From positions 1-33,226 of the forward strand of contig JAJUIC010000006.1 in NCBI GenBank assembly GCA_029265595.1: a stretch of DNA of 33,226 nt, given 5' to 3'. Below are positions 22,631-31,890 of this stretch, in pieces. Each line of letters opens with the position of its first letter. Positions within the stretch are counted from its first letter, which is position 1. The stretch comes from Flavobacteriaceae bacterium. GTDB taxonomy: Bacteria; Bacteroidota; Bacteroidia; Flavobacteriales; Flavobacteriaceae. The notes below the pieces were generated by a model. That model was not told the origin of the DNA and did no database searches. It worked only from the letters and a program-made list of their open reading frames with translations. Both the position numbers and the translations under genes were made by a program.

Positions 22631-23764
22631 TTATTCGATTTTGGATAACAAGTTATCACCATTTAACATTATTTGAGTGACTAAATCGTTTTCGACAGGT
22701 AGCCGTCCCTCTGTTAGGGTCACTTTCTGACCTTCACAGTCCTTTTGAAAATGACCAAAAAATGGTAAATCAGGCCCTATTTTATGAATTTTTGGTTCGA
22801 ATCGTATATTTTGTTGATATAGCTTTTCTTCAAATTGGATGCCAACGTCTATTATCTCTTCTCCTATTTGTGCATTCTTTAAAAGAATGTCGACAAAGTT
22901 CTTGCGGTTCTGGGGAATGTCGAAGTACCAGTCGCGGTTTTCCCAATGGAAAGATTGTGTGGCAATCTGGTATACGGCTGAAGAAATGGCAAGGAATATA
23001 TACCGCCGGGTTACTTCCCTGTGATAATCGACGTGGAAGTGTCCCGCTTCAAACAGAATGGTAGGAACCTGTTGTTGAAAGCGATCTCCCGTGCAATTTG
23101 GATTAAAGCTGTCATCATACCTTCCAATCTGCTGGGTGATGTCTGAGGGAAGTTGCCGCTTGATTCCCACGATTATTTTCATAGCCTCCTCTCGCGCGGT
23201 GGAAATACTTCTTCCGGGATCCACTGAGGGTGCCAGAAAAGAAATGGTGGCCGGGCGATGGGTGTCGCCAGCACTGAAAATGGTTCGCTGGTCGTGTAAG
23301 TTGAAGCAATAATGAGGTTGAATTTCCTGGAAGGCCTCTCGAAGGATTTTGCTCTCTGGTTGGGAAAGCTTCAGAGCGTCCCGGTTGAGATCCACTCCAT
23401 TTTGATTGGTGCGGGTATAATTCTGGGCTCCGTCCGGATTCAATATTGGAATGAGGTAGAGGGAAACTTTTGATAGAAGCGTCTTTACCTCAGAATCCGA
23501 GGAATGGGCCAGCCAATTAAAATAGTCCAGTGCTGCTTTGGTAGTGGTGGATTCATTTCCATGCATCTGCGACCAGGCAAGTATCCTAAAAGAACCCTGA
23601 CCGGCTTTTAAAACCCCGATGGGTTTTCCTGCAACTGATTTTCCAAGCTCCTTATAAGAGAACTTCGATTTTAAATTTTCAAGAACGGGCTGGAGATGGT
23701 CTAAGGTAATGTACTTTCCGGTGAGCGAATTGAGTCTTATACGATTGTAAACTTCCTCTTGCAT
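22631..23764 (-). CDS. M14-family zinc carboxypeptidase
   Basis: A 377-residue metallopeptidase. Zinc ligands are seen in WSQMHGNES (HxxE) and, further on, in FNLHDQR (His). The catalytic Glu is likely the one in ILFEAGHFHVDYHRE. The substrate-binding NPDGAQNYTRTNQNGVDLNRD is characteristic of M14. No signal peptide is seen. The start at 23764 is preferred over 23857 because a -7 box and paired palindromes lie between the two. It is divergent from an XRE regulator gene that has a matching palindrome at its own start, so it may be that regulator's target. Substrate unknown. Confidence 0.88.
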   Translation of the reverse strand: MQEEVYNRIRLNSLTGKYITLDHLQPVLENLKSKFSYKELGKSVAGKPIGVLKAGQGSFRILAWSQMHGNESTTTKAALDYFNWLAHSSDSEVKTLLSKVSLYLIPILNPDGAQNYTRTNQNGVDLNRDALKLSQPESKILREAFQEIQPHYCFNLHDQRTIFSAGDTHRPATISFLAPSVDPGRSISTAREEAMKIIVGIKRQLPSDITQQIGRYDDSFNPNCTGDRFQQQVPTILFEAGHFHVDYHREVTRRYIFLAISSAVYQIATQSFHWENRDWYFDIPQNRKNFVDILLKNAQIGEEIIDVGIQFEEKLYQQNIRFEPKIHKIGPDLPFFGHFQKDCEGQKVTLTEGRLPVENDLVTQIMLNGDNLLSKIE

Positions 23765-23781
23765 GTGGTCAAATTTTAACT

Positions 23782-23821
23782 GTTTACAAAGGTAAACAAG
23801 TAAATAATTACAATTGTAAAC
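23782..23821. promoter_or_regulatory. Operator-like palindromes ahead of the carboxypeptidase gene
   Basis: GTTTACAAAGGTAAAC (23782-23797) is a perfect 6-bp inverted repeat around AAAG. Next to it lie TTACAATTGTAA (23808-23819), itself palindromic, and a further GTAAAC half-site (23816-23821). All lie between the -7 box and the start codon, where a bound protein would block transcription. A sibling site is at 24050-24065. Confidence 0.55.
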
Positions 23822-23836
23822 AAGGGAAGGGTGGAT

Positions 23837-23844
23837 CAAATTTA
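23837..23844 (-). promoter_or_regulatory. -7 box of the carboxypeptidase gene
   Basis: On the minus strand TAAATTTG fits TAnnTTTG, 72 bases before the chosen ATG at 23764. A longer reading frame starting at 23857 would begin upstream of this box, an argument for the shorter protein. Confidence 0.45.
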
Positions 23845-24008
23845 CTTTTGTGCACAAACCGTTACTTTAGAAAAATCAGGAAGTGGAATTCCTCCTAAAT
23901 ACTGTTTTGAAACACTTATTAACCTCATTTCTAATCTATTGCGTCCTCCACCTAAAGCTTAACTTTAGCGCATAAGTGCTTAAAGCAGACTCATTATGAA
24001 CTATAATA

Positions 24009-24025
24009 TACATTTGTTACATTTG
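24009..24025 (+). promoter_or_regulatory. Twin -7 boxes of the XRE regulator gene
   Basis: TACATTTG occurs at 24009-24016 and again at 24018-24025; both fit TAnnTTTG. Transcription would start near 24023-24032, just before the palindrome that covers the start codon. Confidence 0.45.
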
Positions 24026-24049
24026 TAAATTAATAACCGCGCTTAATTT

Positions 24050-24065
24050 GTTTACAATGGTGAAC
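24050..24065. promoter_or_regulatory. Operator-like palindrome over the XRE start codon
   Basis: GTTTACAATGGTGAAC is an inverted repeat with one mismatch and differs from the carboxypeptidase-side site GTTTACAAAGGTAAAC at two positions. The ATG of the regulator (24057) lies inside it. This suggests autoregulation by the XRE protein; inferred. Confidence 0.5.
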
Positions 24066-24482
24066 ACCGAGGAGTTTACAAAAAGACTCAATCAGATTAT
24101 GGAACATTATGATCTGACGGCGGCTGCTTTTGCCGATAAAATTGAGGTAGGCCGGTCTTCTATCTCTCATCTTTTGTCGGGCAGAAATAAACCCAGCTTG
24201 GATTTTGTGCTCAAGGTGATTCAGCAATTTCCGGAAGTGGAATTATACTGGTTATTAAACGGAAAAGGAACCTTCCCTGCTACGGCCCCGGAAAAAACTC
24301 CCAGTGCTCCTGCTGCACAACCTTCTCTGGCGCCATCATCCAAACAGCCGGATTTGTTTTCGGAGGAAACCGCTGCCCCTAAAAGCAGTTTTGAAGGTGA
24401 ATCCAGGGTGGCGCCGGGTCGGAAAGTCGCAAAAGTCATTCTTTTCTATGAGGATGGGACCTTTGAGGTGTATGAGAATTGA
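24057..24482 (+). CDS. XRE-family transcriptional regulator
   Basis: A 141-residue protein. The Cro/CI-type helix-turn-helix is at residues about 5-65 (FTKRLNQIMEHYDLTAAAFADKI, then RSSISHLLSGRNKPSLDF). A low-complexity Ala/Pro/Ser linker (about 75-115) leads to a short conserved end, VAKVILFYEDGTFEVYEN. Similar regulators are common in Flavobacteriaceae and their ligands are unknown. An upstream TTG at 24048 is possible, but the ATG is better placed. The lipoprotein gene follows after 43 bases and may be co-transcribed. Confidence 0.85.
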   Translation: MVNTEEFTKRLNQIMEHYDLTAAAFADKIEVGRSSISHLLSGRNKPSLDFVLKVIQQFPEVELYWLLNGKGTFPATAPEKTPSAPAAQPSLAPSSKQPDLFSEETAAPKSSFEGESRVAPGRKVAKVILFYEDGTFEVYEN

Positions 24483-24525
24483 CATCTTCCCGGAAATTGG
24501 GTTTCTTTGCAGAAAACTCCTTCTG

Positions 24526-24900
24526 ATGAAAAAATTTTGGCTTTTAGTACTTCCCCTGCTGGGTCTGAGTTCTTGTTATACCCCGCAGCGAAATTGCAAT
24601 GACTTTAGAACCGGTACATTTGAATTTGAATCCTTTTTGGATGGAGAGCTGCAAAAGACCACTTTCGTGCGTAATGACACCCTTGAAATCGATTATTTCA
24701 GAGGCAGTCAGGATAGTTCATCGATCCGCTGGATCAATAACTGCGAATACATTCTGACAAACCTGAACCCTAAAAACAGAGCGGAGGAAAAACCCATTCA
24801 TATGAAGATCCTAACCACCGACGGCGATACCTATACATTCGAGTACGGCCTGGTTGGAGAGACCCGTAAGGAACGTGGTACCGCCAAAAGGATAAAGTAA
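24526..24900 (+). CDS. Small lipoprotein of unknown function
   Basis: A 124-residue protein with a lipoprotein signal, MKKFWLLVLPLLGLSSC (lipobox LSSC, Cys17). The mature part includes NCNDFRTGTFEFESFLDGE and ends GETRKERGTAKRIK; it looks like a small beta-rich periplasmic or outer-membrane lipoprotein. A longer frame from 24304 overlaps the XRE gene and has poor composition, so the ATG at 24526 is used. Its stop codon directly abuts the stop of parC on the other strand. No function is proposed. Confidence 0.8.
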   Translation: MKKFWLLVLPLLGLSSCYTPQRNCNDFRTGTFEFESFLDGELQKTTFVRNDTLEIDYFRGSQDSSSIRWINNCEYILTNLNPKNRAEEKPIHMKILTTDGDTYTFEYGLVGETRKERGTAKRIK

Positions 24901-27558
24901 CTATTCCGTATCGAAGAGCGTCGGTTGAGATTCCTCCCCGGAATCTTCTTTGCCCTTAGGTTTCAGGGGTTTTTCAGTTGGCGCCTCTGTGGTTGATTCG
25001 TCTATGTCTTCCTGGTCTTCCTCTTGATCTGGGGCCGTCTGCTCGGGTGTTACATAAGGTTTGGGATCCAGTAAATTGATCTCCTTTATTTTTTCTGTAG
25101 TTAGCTGGTTTCCAATAGCTTTAATCCCCTTGACTGCAATGAAAGATTCAAGGTCGATGACATCGGATGGTTTTTGAGGTTTTCCTCTGAGCTTGCTGTA
25201 AACCAGTTCCGCTACAGGAAGGTAGTCGGTGGAAATCACCTCCAGAAAAGACTTTGGGTGCTCCCCTAGAATATTTTCCTCCCGGTCCGGATTCTCTACC
25301 AGGAATCGTTTTACATAATAACGCTCCCGTTCGGCCTCCCAGTAGATTGCTGTGATGGGTTTCTTGGGAACCCATTTTTCCAGTACAAGGGTGTCTTCGC
25401 TGAAATGGGTGCTGAGTTCCGGTTTAATGGTTTTGACAATTCCATTTTTATCAATAACCAGAATGCGATCTTCTCCCTTGAACTCACCCAGAAGCTCTCC
25501 GCGTTCATCCACATTAAGACGGTGAACCACCGGATCGAACCAGATTCGGCGTGGCTTCAGGGTAGAAACCCCTTCCTCTTTCAGCTCAATGCGCTTTACG
25601 GGGTATTTTGTGACGATATTTCCCTTCACGCCTCTTCCGCGGATGGCCATGTCTGCAAAGTCCACATCGAACTTCAGTTTTTTGGCCTTACCCACCTGGC
25701 GTAGTAATACCGTGACCACTTCGGCCTCTCCGTTGGGATTTGCGGTGAAGTACAAAATCTCAGAGCCTTTATTGCCCTGAGTTAGGTCATATTCCCGGTC
25801 TCTGGTAACGGAGGTCACCGCAAAACGCTTGATATAGGAGGTGCCTTTCTTCCCGTCGCGATAGATTAAATTGTAAATCGTGCGCTTGTCTTTTTTCTTA
25901 AAGACGGCCACGTGTATGATGTCCTTTCCGATGAAGGTTTTGGGCTCTACCTTGGTCACCATCATCTTTCCGTCTCTGGTAAAGCAGATGATGTCATCAA
26001 TGTCTGAGCAATCGGTGACATATTCATCCCGGCGCAGTGCCGTTCCGATAAAACCTTCCTTGCGGTTTACGTATAGCTTCGTGTTGCGAATCACCACTTT
26101 GGTGGCTTCGATATCCTCAAAAATCCGCAGCTCGGTCTTTCGCTCCTTTCCTTTGCCGTAATCCTTCTTCAGTCGGGTGAAATAAGCAATCGCGTACTCC
26201 ACCAGATGGTCCAGATGGTGCTTGACCTGGGCGATTTCATCTTCGAGGGCCTCAATCTTCTGCTGGGCTTTCTCCAGGTCGAATTTTGAGATGCGCTTAA
26301 TGCGGATTTCTGTTAATCGTACGATATCTTCCTCAGTAACCGCTCTTTTCAAATGAGTGGTATGGGGTTTGAGGCCTGCATCAATAGCTGCAATAACCCC
26401 TTCCCAGGTTTCTTCCTCTTCAATATCCCGATAGATCCGGTTCTCAATGAAGATGCGCTCCAGAGAAGAGAAATGCCATTGTTCTTCTAAATCTCCCAGC
26501 TTTATTTCCAGGTCTTCCTTGAGCAGGCTCAAAGTGTGGTCTGTGGAGCGTCGCAGAATTTCTGAGACGCCTAAAAAGGCCGGTTTGTTGTCTATAATGA
26601 CACAAGCCAAAGGAGATATGGACATCTCACAATTAGTGAAAGCATATAAGGCATCAATGGTTTTGTCGGGAGAAATATTTCCTGGCAGGTGAACCAAAAT
26701 TTCTACCTCACTGGCGGTATTGTCTTCAATTTTCTTGATTCGGATCTTCCCTTTATCGTTGGCTTTCAGGATAGAATCAATTAAAGTAGAGGTGTTAGTG
26801 CCAAAGGGTATCTCCTTTATAACCAGCGTGTTCTTATCCAGCTGCTGAATCTTTGCCCGGATGCGTATCCTCCCTCCTCGCTTTCCATCGTTGTAATTGC
26901 TCATATCGGCAATTCCACCTGTAGGGAAATCAGGGAACAACTGAAATTTCTTTCCTTTTAGGTGGTTGATGCTCGCCTCAATCAGTTCCAAAAAGTTGTG
27001 CGGAAGAATCTTTGTACTTAAACCCACTGCAATTCCCTCAGCACCCTGAGCCAGCAATAAGGGAAAGCGTACCGGCAGGTTCACCGGTTCATTCTTTCTT
27101 CCGTCATAGGATAATTGCCACTCGGTGACTTTGGGGTTATACACTACATCCAGGGCGAACTTAGACAGGCGAGCCTCAATATACCGCGGAGCAGCTGCGC
27201 CGTCACCCGTGAGGAGGTTTCCCCAGTTACCCTGGGTGTCAATAAGCAGATCCTTCTGGCCAATTTGTACCATGGCATCGCCAATACTGGCATCCCCGTG
27301 AGGGTGGTACTGCATGGTGTGGCCCACAATGTTGGCGACCTTGTTGTACCTCCCATCATCAAGGTCCTTCATGGAATGCATAATCCGGCGCTGTACTGGC
27401 TTGAAACCATCTTCAATTGCCGGTACGGCCCTTTCCAAAATAACATAGGAAGCATAATCCAGGAACCAATCCTTATACATGCCGGTGACTTTCATCAATC
27501 CGGTATCCGAAGATTGCTGATTATTGGTATTTTCAATAGGATCGTATTGTTCTGCCAT
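24901..27558 (-). CDS. parC: DNA topoisomerase IV subunit A
   Basis: An 885-residue type IIA topoisomerase subunit that cuts and rejoins DNA to separate daughter chromosomes. The breakage-reunion domain opens with KDWFLDYASYVILERAVPAIEDGFKPVQRR in recognisable form, continues YHPHGDASIGDAMV, and has the catalytic tyrosine in GAAAPRYIEARL (about residue 126). A coiled-coil tower is at about 420-470. The C-terminal half has the beta-pinwheel repeats (for example GRGVKGNIVTKYPVKRIEL), and the last 60 residues are acidic and disordered. The ATG at 27558 is preferred to a TTG at 27591. It lies 85 bases downstream of parE on the same strand, probably as one operon. Confidence 0.93.
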   Translation of the reverse strand: MAEQYDPIENTNNQQSSDTGLMKVTGMYKDWFLDYASYVILERAVPAIEDGFKPVQRRIMHSMKDLDDGRYNKVANIVGHTMQYHPHGDASIGDAMVQIGQKDLLIDTQGNWGNLLTGDGAAAPRYIEARLSKFALDVVYNPKVTEWQLSYDGRKNEPVNLPVRFPLLLAQGAEGIAVGLSTKILPHNFLELIEASINHLKGKKFQLFPDFPTGGIADMSNYNDGKRGGRIRIRAKIQQLDKNTLVIKEIPFGTNTSTLIDSILKANDKGKIRIKKIEDNTASEVEILVHLPGNISPDKTIDALYAFTNCEMSISPLACVIIDNKPAFLGVSEILRRSTDHTLSLLKEDLEIKLGDLEEQWHFSSLERIFIENRIYRDIEEEETWEGVIAAIDAGLKPHTTHLKRAVTEEDIVRLTEIRIKRISKFDLEKAQQKIEALEDEIAQVKHHLDHLVEYAIAYFTRLKKDYGKGKERKTELRIFEDIEATKVVIRNTKLYVNRKEGFIGTALRRDEYVTDCSDIDDIICFTRDGKMMVTKVEPKTFIGKDIIHVAVFKKKDKRTIYNLIYRDGKKGTSYIKRFAVTSVTRDREYDLTQGNKGSEILYFTANPNGEAEVVTVLLRQVGKAKKLKFDVDFADMAIRGRGVKGNIVTKYPVKRIELKEEGVSTLKPRRIWFDPVVHRLNVDERGELLGEFKGEDRILVIDKNGIVKTIKPELSTHFSEDTLVLEKWVPKKPITAIYWEAERERYYVKRFLVENPDREENILGEHPKSFLEVISTDYLPVAELVYSKLRGKPQKPSDVIDLESFIAVKGIKAIGNQLTTEKIKEINLLDPKPYVTPEQTAPDQEEDQEDIDESTTEAPTEKPLKPKGKEDSGEESQPTLFDTE

Positions 27559-27643
27559 AAAATTTAGTGCCCTAAGCTGCTCTTGCGGCAATGGATTGCC
27601 ATAGAGCGGTCAATTATATCTTAATTTCGAAATGGGGTGTGAA

Positions 27644-29554
27644 TCAGGCTTCCACGGGTTTGGATACTGACTCTTCAATTACTTTTTCTTTAATTTCCTC
27701 CACTTCTTCTACCAGGTCCAGCTCGACTCTGAGGTTGTCGATAATGAACTCCTGGCGGTCCGGAGTATTCTTACCCATATAGAACTCCAGCATTTCATCA
27801 ATGGATTTTTCTTTGTCCAGCATCACGGGATCCAGGCGGATATTGTCTCCGATGAAGTTTTTGAATTCATCCGGTGAAATCTCTCCCAGCCCCTTAAATC
27901 GCGTAATTTCAGGTTTGCCTCCGAGTTTTGCAATGGCTTGCCTTCGCTCCTCTTCGCTGTAACAGTAAATCGTTTCCTTTTTATTGCGTACCCTAAAAAG
28001 AGGGGTCTGCAGAATATACAGGTGATTCTCTTTTATCAGTTCCGGGAAGAACTGCAGGAAAAACGTGATCAGCAGCAATCGAATGTGCATTCCGTCCACA
28101 TCGGCATCGGTAGCGATCACGATGTTGTTATACCGCAAGTCCTCCATGGACTCCTCGATATTCAAAGCGGCCTGCAGCAGATTGAACTCCTCATTTTCAT
28201 AGACAATCTTTTTTGACATGCCATAGGAGTTCAGGGGTTTTCCCCTGAGACTGAATACCGCCTGAGTATTGACATCCCGGCTTTTGGTGATTGATCCACT
28301 GGCAGAGTCCCCCTCGGTTATAAACAAGGTGCTCTCCAGGTACCGTTCTTTTTTATTATCCGTTAGATGAATCCGGCAGTCCCGAAGCTTCTTATTGTGA
28401 AGGCTTGCCTTCTTGGCCCGATCTCGGGCTAGTTTGCGGATTCCGGAAAGTTCCTTGCGTTCCCGCTCAGCCTGTAGAATCTTGCGCTGTAACTGATCGG
28501 CTGTTTCGGGATTTTTATGCAGGTAGTTGTCGAGTTGCGTCTTGACAAAGTCATTGATATAGGTTCGAACCGTAGGAAGGTCCCCTCCCATATCGGTAGA
28601 ACCTAATTTGGTTTTGGTCTGGCTCTCAAAAACCGGTTCCATAACTTTAATGCTGACAGCGGCTACAATGGATTTGCGCACATCGCTGGCATCAAAATTT
28701 TTGTTGTAGAACTCTCGCAGGGTTCGCACGACCGCCTCTCTGAAAGCCGCCAGGTGCGTTCCTCCCTGGGAGGTGTGCTGGCCGTTCACAAAAGAGTGGT
28801 ACTCCTCACTATATTGGGAGCGGCTGTGGGTCATGGCAAGTTCGATATCTTCCCCACGCAGGTGGATGATGGGATATTGCTGGTCATCCGGGTGGATGCT
28901 GTCGTCGAGCAGGTCTTTTAATCCGTTCTCGGAATGAAACTTTTCCCCGTTGAATATAATGCTGAGTCCCGGGTTGAGATACACGTAGTTTTTGAGCATC
29001 TTTTCGATGTACTCACTACGGAAGACAAAGCTTTTGAATATTTCCTCGTCTGGTATAAAGGTGACTTTGGTACCCCTGCGCCGGGAGGTTTCTTCCAGTT
29101 CCTCCTCCGTTACCAGTGCTCCCTTGGCAAATTCAGCGGATTTGGACTGTCCGTCACGGGTGGATTCGACCCTGAAATACGACGAGAGCGCATTGACTGC
29201 CTTGGTTCCTACTCCGTTAAGTCCGACCGCTTTTTTAAAGGCGCGGGTATCATACTTTCCACCGGTGTTCATTTTAGAAACCACGTCCACCACCTTACCC
29301 AGAGGAATTCCGCGTCCGTAATCCCGGACGGTTACCCGCTGGTTCTGAACTGAAATTTCGATGGTTTTTCCGGCTCCCATCACAAACTCATCTATGGAGT
29401 TGTCGATGACCTCCTTCAGGAGAATGTAAATACCGTCATCTGCACTGGACCCATCCCCTAACTTTCCGATATACATACCCGGACGCATCCGGATATGTTC
29501 TTTCCAGTCTAGGGAACGGATATTGTCTTCAGTATACTTGGTCTCTGAACTCAT
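27644..29554 (-). CDS. parE: DNA topoisomerase IV subunit B (ATPase)
   Basis: A 636-residue GHKL ATPase subunit. The ATP site is seen in [24 protein letters not shown] and [15 protein letters not shown] transducer domain follows, with the QTKTKLG lysine. The TOPRIM domain has [11 protein letters not shown], then [10 protein letters not shown], and [13 protein letters not shown] near the C-terminus. Length and the absence of a large TOPRIM insert fit ParE of Bacteroidota and not GyrB of E. coli type. It is the first gene of the parE-parC pair. Confidence 0.93.
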   Translation of the reverse strand: MSSETKYTEDNIRSLDWKEHIRMRPGMYIGKLGDGSSADDGIYILLKEVIDNSIDEFVMGAGKTIEISVQNQRVTVRDYGRGIPLGKVVDVVSKMNTGGKYDTRAFKKAVGLNGVGTKAVNALSSYFRVESTRDGQSKSAEFAKGALVTEEELEETSRRRGTKVTFIPDEEIFKSFVFRSEYIEKMLKNYVYLNPGLSIIFNGEKFHSENGLKDLLDDSIHPDDQQYPIIHLRGEDIELAMTHSRSQYSEEYHSFVNGQHTSQGGTHLAAFREAVVRTLREFYNKNFDASDVRKSIVAAVSIKVMEPVFESQTKTKLGSTDMGGDLPTVRTYINDFVKTQLDNYLHKNPETADQLQRKILQAERERKELSGIRKLARDRAKKASLHNKKLRDCRIHLTDNKKERYLESTLFITEGDSASGSITKSRDVNTQAVFSLRGKPLNSYGMSKKIVYENEEFNLLQAALNIEESMEDLRYNNIVIATDADVDGMHIRLLLITFFLQFFPELIKENHLYILQTPLFRVRNKKETIYCYSEEERRQAIAKLGGKPEITRFKGLGEISPDEFKNFIGDNIRLDPVMLDKEKSIDEMLEFYMGKNTPDRQEFIIDNLRVELDLVEEVEEIKEKVIEESVSKPVEA

Positions 29555-29736
29555 AGGTATAAGTAGGTTTCGCAGCTAATATACAGTTATTACCGAAAAA
29601 GCAGAAATACGCTCCTGATAAAGTATTAACAAAAGGTTCACAAAAATCAGGACCTCCCACCAGACCCCCGGAAATCTTCCCTCTGTAAGAGGGAAAACCC
29701 CGCCTGCAACTCAAGTACGTGTAGAAGAAGAGGCGG

Positions 29737-30831
29737 TTAGACGTTGAAGCGGAAATGCATCACATCTCCGTCCTTTACCACGTATTCCTTTCCTTCCACT
29801 CTCATTTTTCCGGCCTCTTTGACCTTGGCCTCGCTTCCCAGGGAAATGAAATCCTCATAGGCGATGACCTCGGCACGAATGAAACCTTTTTCAAAGTCGG
29901 AGTGAATGACTCCGGCTGCTTGTGGTGCGGTGGCGCCTACGGGAATGGTCCAGGCACGCACTTCTTTTACTCCGGCTGTAAAATAAGTCTGAAGATCCAG
30001 AAGCTTATAAGCCGACCGGATCATTTTGGAAGATCCGGCTTCATCCAGACCAATATCCTGTAGGAACATTTGGCGCTCCTCATAGTCCTCCAGCTCGGCG
30101 ATATCAGCCTCTGTGGCAACCGCCAGCACAAGCACCTCTGCTCCTTCTCCTTTTACGGCTTCCCGAACCTTTTCCACATACTCATTCCCTGTTGCTGCAG
30201 ATTCTTCATCTACATTGCAGACATACATGACCGGCTTGTCCGTGATAAACTGCAACGGCGCCACGAATTCTTCCCGCTCGGCCTGGCTCAGTTCAATGGC
30301 TCGTACAGACACTCCTGCTTCCAGACCCTGCTTTACTTTTAGCAGTGCGGCTTCTTCCTTCTGTGCTTCTTTATTGCCTGTTTTGGCTGCCCGCTTTACT
30401 TTGTCGAGCTTCTTTTCTACCGTCTCCAGGTCTTTTAGCTGGAGCTCCATATCAATGGTTTCCTTATCCCGGATGGGATCGATCGATCCATCGACGTGTA
30501 CGATGTTGTCGTTCTGAAAACAGCGCAGCACATGCAGGATCGCATCTGTTTCGCGGATGTTCCCCAGAAACTGGTTGCCCAGACCTTCCCCCTGACTGGC
30601 ACCTTTTACCAGGCCGGCGATGTCTACTATTTCCACCGTGGCAGGCAGTACCCGTTCAGGATTTACCAGGCTTGCCAGCTTTTCCAAACGTGGATCCGGT
30701 ACGTTGACCACCCCTACGTTGGGCTCAATGGTACAAAAGGGAAAATTCGCACTTTGCGCCTTGGCATTAGACAAACAATTGAACAAAGTGGACTTTCCAA
30801 CATTGGGCAGTCCTACGATTCCTGCTTTCAT
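29737..30831 (-). CDS. ychF: Redox-regulated ATPase YchF (OBG family)
   Basis: A 364-residue P-loop protein. G1 is GLPNVGKST (residues 7-15), G3 is [10 protein letters not shown], and the non-canonical G4 is NVDE in place of NKxD, which explains the ATP preference of YchF. A coiled coil lies at about 130-175, and the TGS domain with [24 protein letters not shown] ends the protein (about 280-364). It binds ribosomes and takes part in stress responses in known bacteria. Single gene with a TATCTTTG box 28 bases upstream. Confidence 0.95.
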   Translation of the reverse strand: MKAGIVGLPNVGKSTLFNCLSNAKAQSANFPFCTIEPNVGVVNVPDPRLEKLASLVNPERVLPATVEIVDIAGLVKGASQGEGLGNQFLGNIRETDAILHVLRCFQNDNIVHVDGSIDPIRDKETIDMELQLKDLETVEKKLDKVKRAAKTGNKEAQKEEAALLKVKQGLEAGVSVRAIELSQAEREEFVAPLQFITDKPVMYVCNVDEESAATGNEYVEKVREAVKGEGAEVLVLAVATEADIAELEDYEERQMFLQDIGLDEAGSSKMIRSAYKLLDLQTYFTAGVKEVRAWTIPVGATAPQAAGVIHSDFEKGFIRAEVIAYEDFISLGSEAKVKEAGKMRVEGKEYVVKDGDVMHFRFNV

Positions 30832-30858
30832 TGAATTTACTGCTATAATTTAAGGGGG

Positions 30859-30866
30859 CAAAGATA
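30859..30866 (-). promoter_or_regulatory. -7 box of ychF
   Basis: On the minus strand TATCTTTG, identical to the box ahead of the proline dehydrogenase gene, lies 27 bases before the ATG. Confidence 0.45.
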
Positions 30867-31102
30867 CGGATTCCCTCTCATAATTACAGGCGGTAATTAA
30901 AGGGATTATCAGCCTGGGGTTAAAAAGCCGGGACCTTCCCCAGGAGGGATTTCCTGAAAAGAAAAGGATCACCTATAAATGGTTTACTCTTGAGATGGAA
31001 GTTCAGCCTTGATAATTATATAGCACCTATCTTATTGGTATTTAACGCTTTATTAAAAACAGCCCGACTTAATATTTTGTAACTTGACTTAAAATTAAAA
31101 TC

Positions 31103-31531
31103 ATGAAGCACCTACTGATAGTTTTGTTCTGTCTTTTTGGAACGGTCTGCCTTCATGCCCAGGACAGCCTGAGTCAGAGCAGGGACTTTTCTGATCAACA
31201 CCTGACCTCGGGGGAGCCGGAAATCTATGTCTTTGATAATGTTGAGTATACCTTCACTCCTAACGGACTTGGATTTACTATTACCCGGATTGAGAATGGG
31301 CAGGAGATTACCTACGGGCAGTTACATCAAACCACCGACGACGGTTACTTTATGCTTTCCACAGCGGATGAGGAGGAAGCGGCTTTTGGCCGATTTGATG
31401 AGGAAGGGAATTTTCGTGCTCTTCGTTTCGACCAGGAGAGCGATACGGTCATAGAAGAGCACTTTGAAATTCAAAATCCCGTGGAGCGGCGGAATCAACA
31501 AAGAATATCCCGAGACACCATAAACCAATAA
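31103..31531 (+). CDS. Small secreted protein of unknown function
   Basis: A 142-residue protein with a clear signal peptide (MKHLLIVLFCLFGTVCLHAQ; cleavage likely after Ala). The mature part is acidic, with repeated short beta-like segments (YVFDNVEYTFTPNGLGFTIT, FGRFDEEGNFRALRFDQES). I do not recognise a family. It starts 271 bases from divergent ychF and is followed after 13 bases by the cysteine-rich copper-binding gene, so the two may share a transcript. Confidence 0.75.
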   Translation: MKHLLIVLFCLFGTVCLHAQDSLSQSRDFSDQHLTSGEPEIYVFDNVEYTFTPNGLGFTITRIENGQEITYGQLHQTTDDGYFMLSTADEEEAAFGRFDEEGNFRALRFDQESDTVIEEHFEIQNPVERRNQQRISRDTINQ

Positions 31532-31544
31532 AAATCTGAAGAAC

Positions 31545-31865
31545 ATGAAAAATCAAGAAATTTTAGATACGCTTTCAAACTGTATTAACCATTGCAATCA
31601 TTGTGCAGATGCCTGCCTTGAGGAAGATAATGTTAAGATGATGGTGGACTGCATCCGAACCGACCGCACCTGCGCGGCAGTATGCTCCGCCCTGGCAGAC
31701 GTACTGGCGACCAATTACAGCAATGTCCAGGGTCTTATTGACTATTGTATCGAAGTGTGCGAGGCTTGTGCAGAGGAATGTGGCAGGCACGACCACGACC
31801 ACTGCCAGGCATGTGCCGAGGCCTGTAGAAAGTGCGCTGAGGCTTGCAGAGCCTACGCGGCCTGA
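31545..31865 (+). CDS. Four-helix bundle copper-binding protein (Csp/DUF326-like)
   Basis: A 106-residue protein with 16 cysteines, mostly spaced CxxxC or CxxC along predicted helices (NCINHCNHCADAC, YCIEVCEACAEEC, then CQACAEACRKCAEAC), plus His residues. This is the pattern of copper storage proteins, in which Cys lining a four-helix bundle hold Cu(I). No signal peptide, so cytosolic as in the Csp3 type. It follows a small secreted-protein gene by 13 bases. Copper storage is inferred from family; no copper regulator or exporter is nearby. Confidence 0.85.
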   Translation: MKNQEILDTLSNCINHCNHCADACLEEDNVKMMVDCIRTDRTCAAVCSALADVLATNYSNVQGLIDYCIEVCEACAEECGRHDHDHCQACAEACRKCAEACRAYAA

Positions 31866-31890
31866 ATCGATCTAACTAAAAAGAAAGGCT

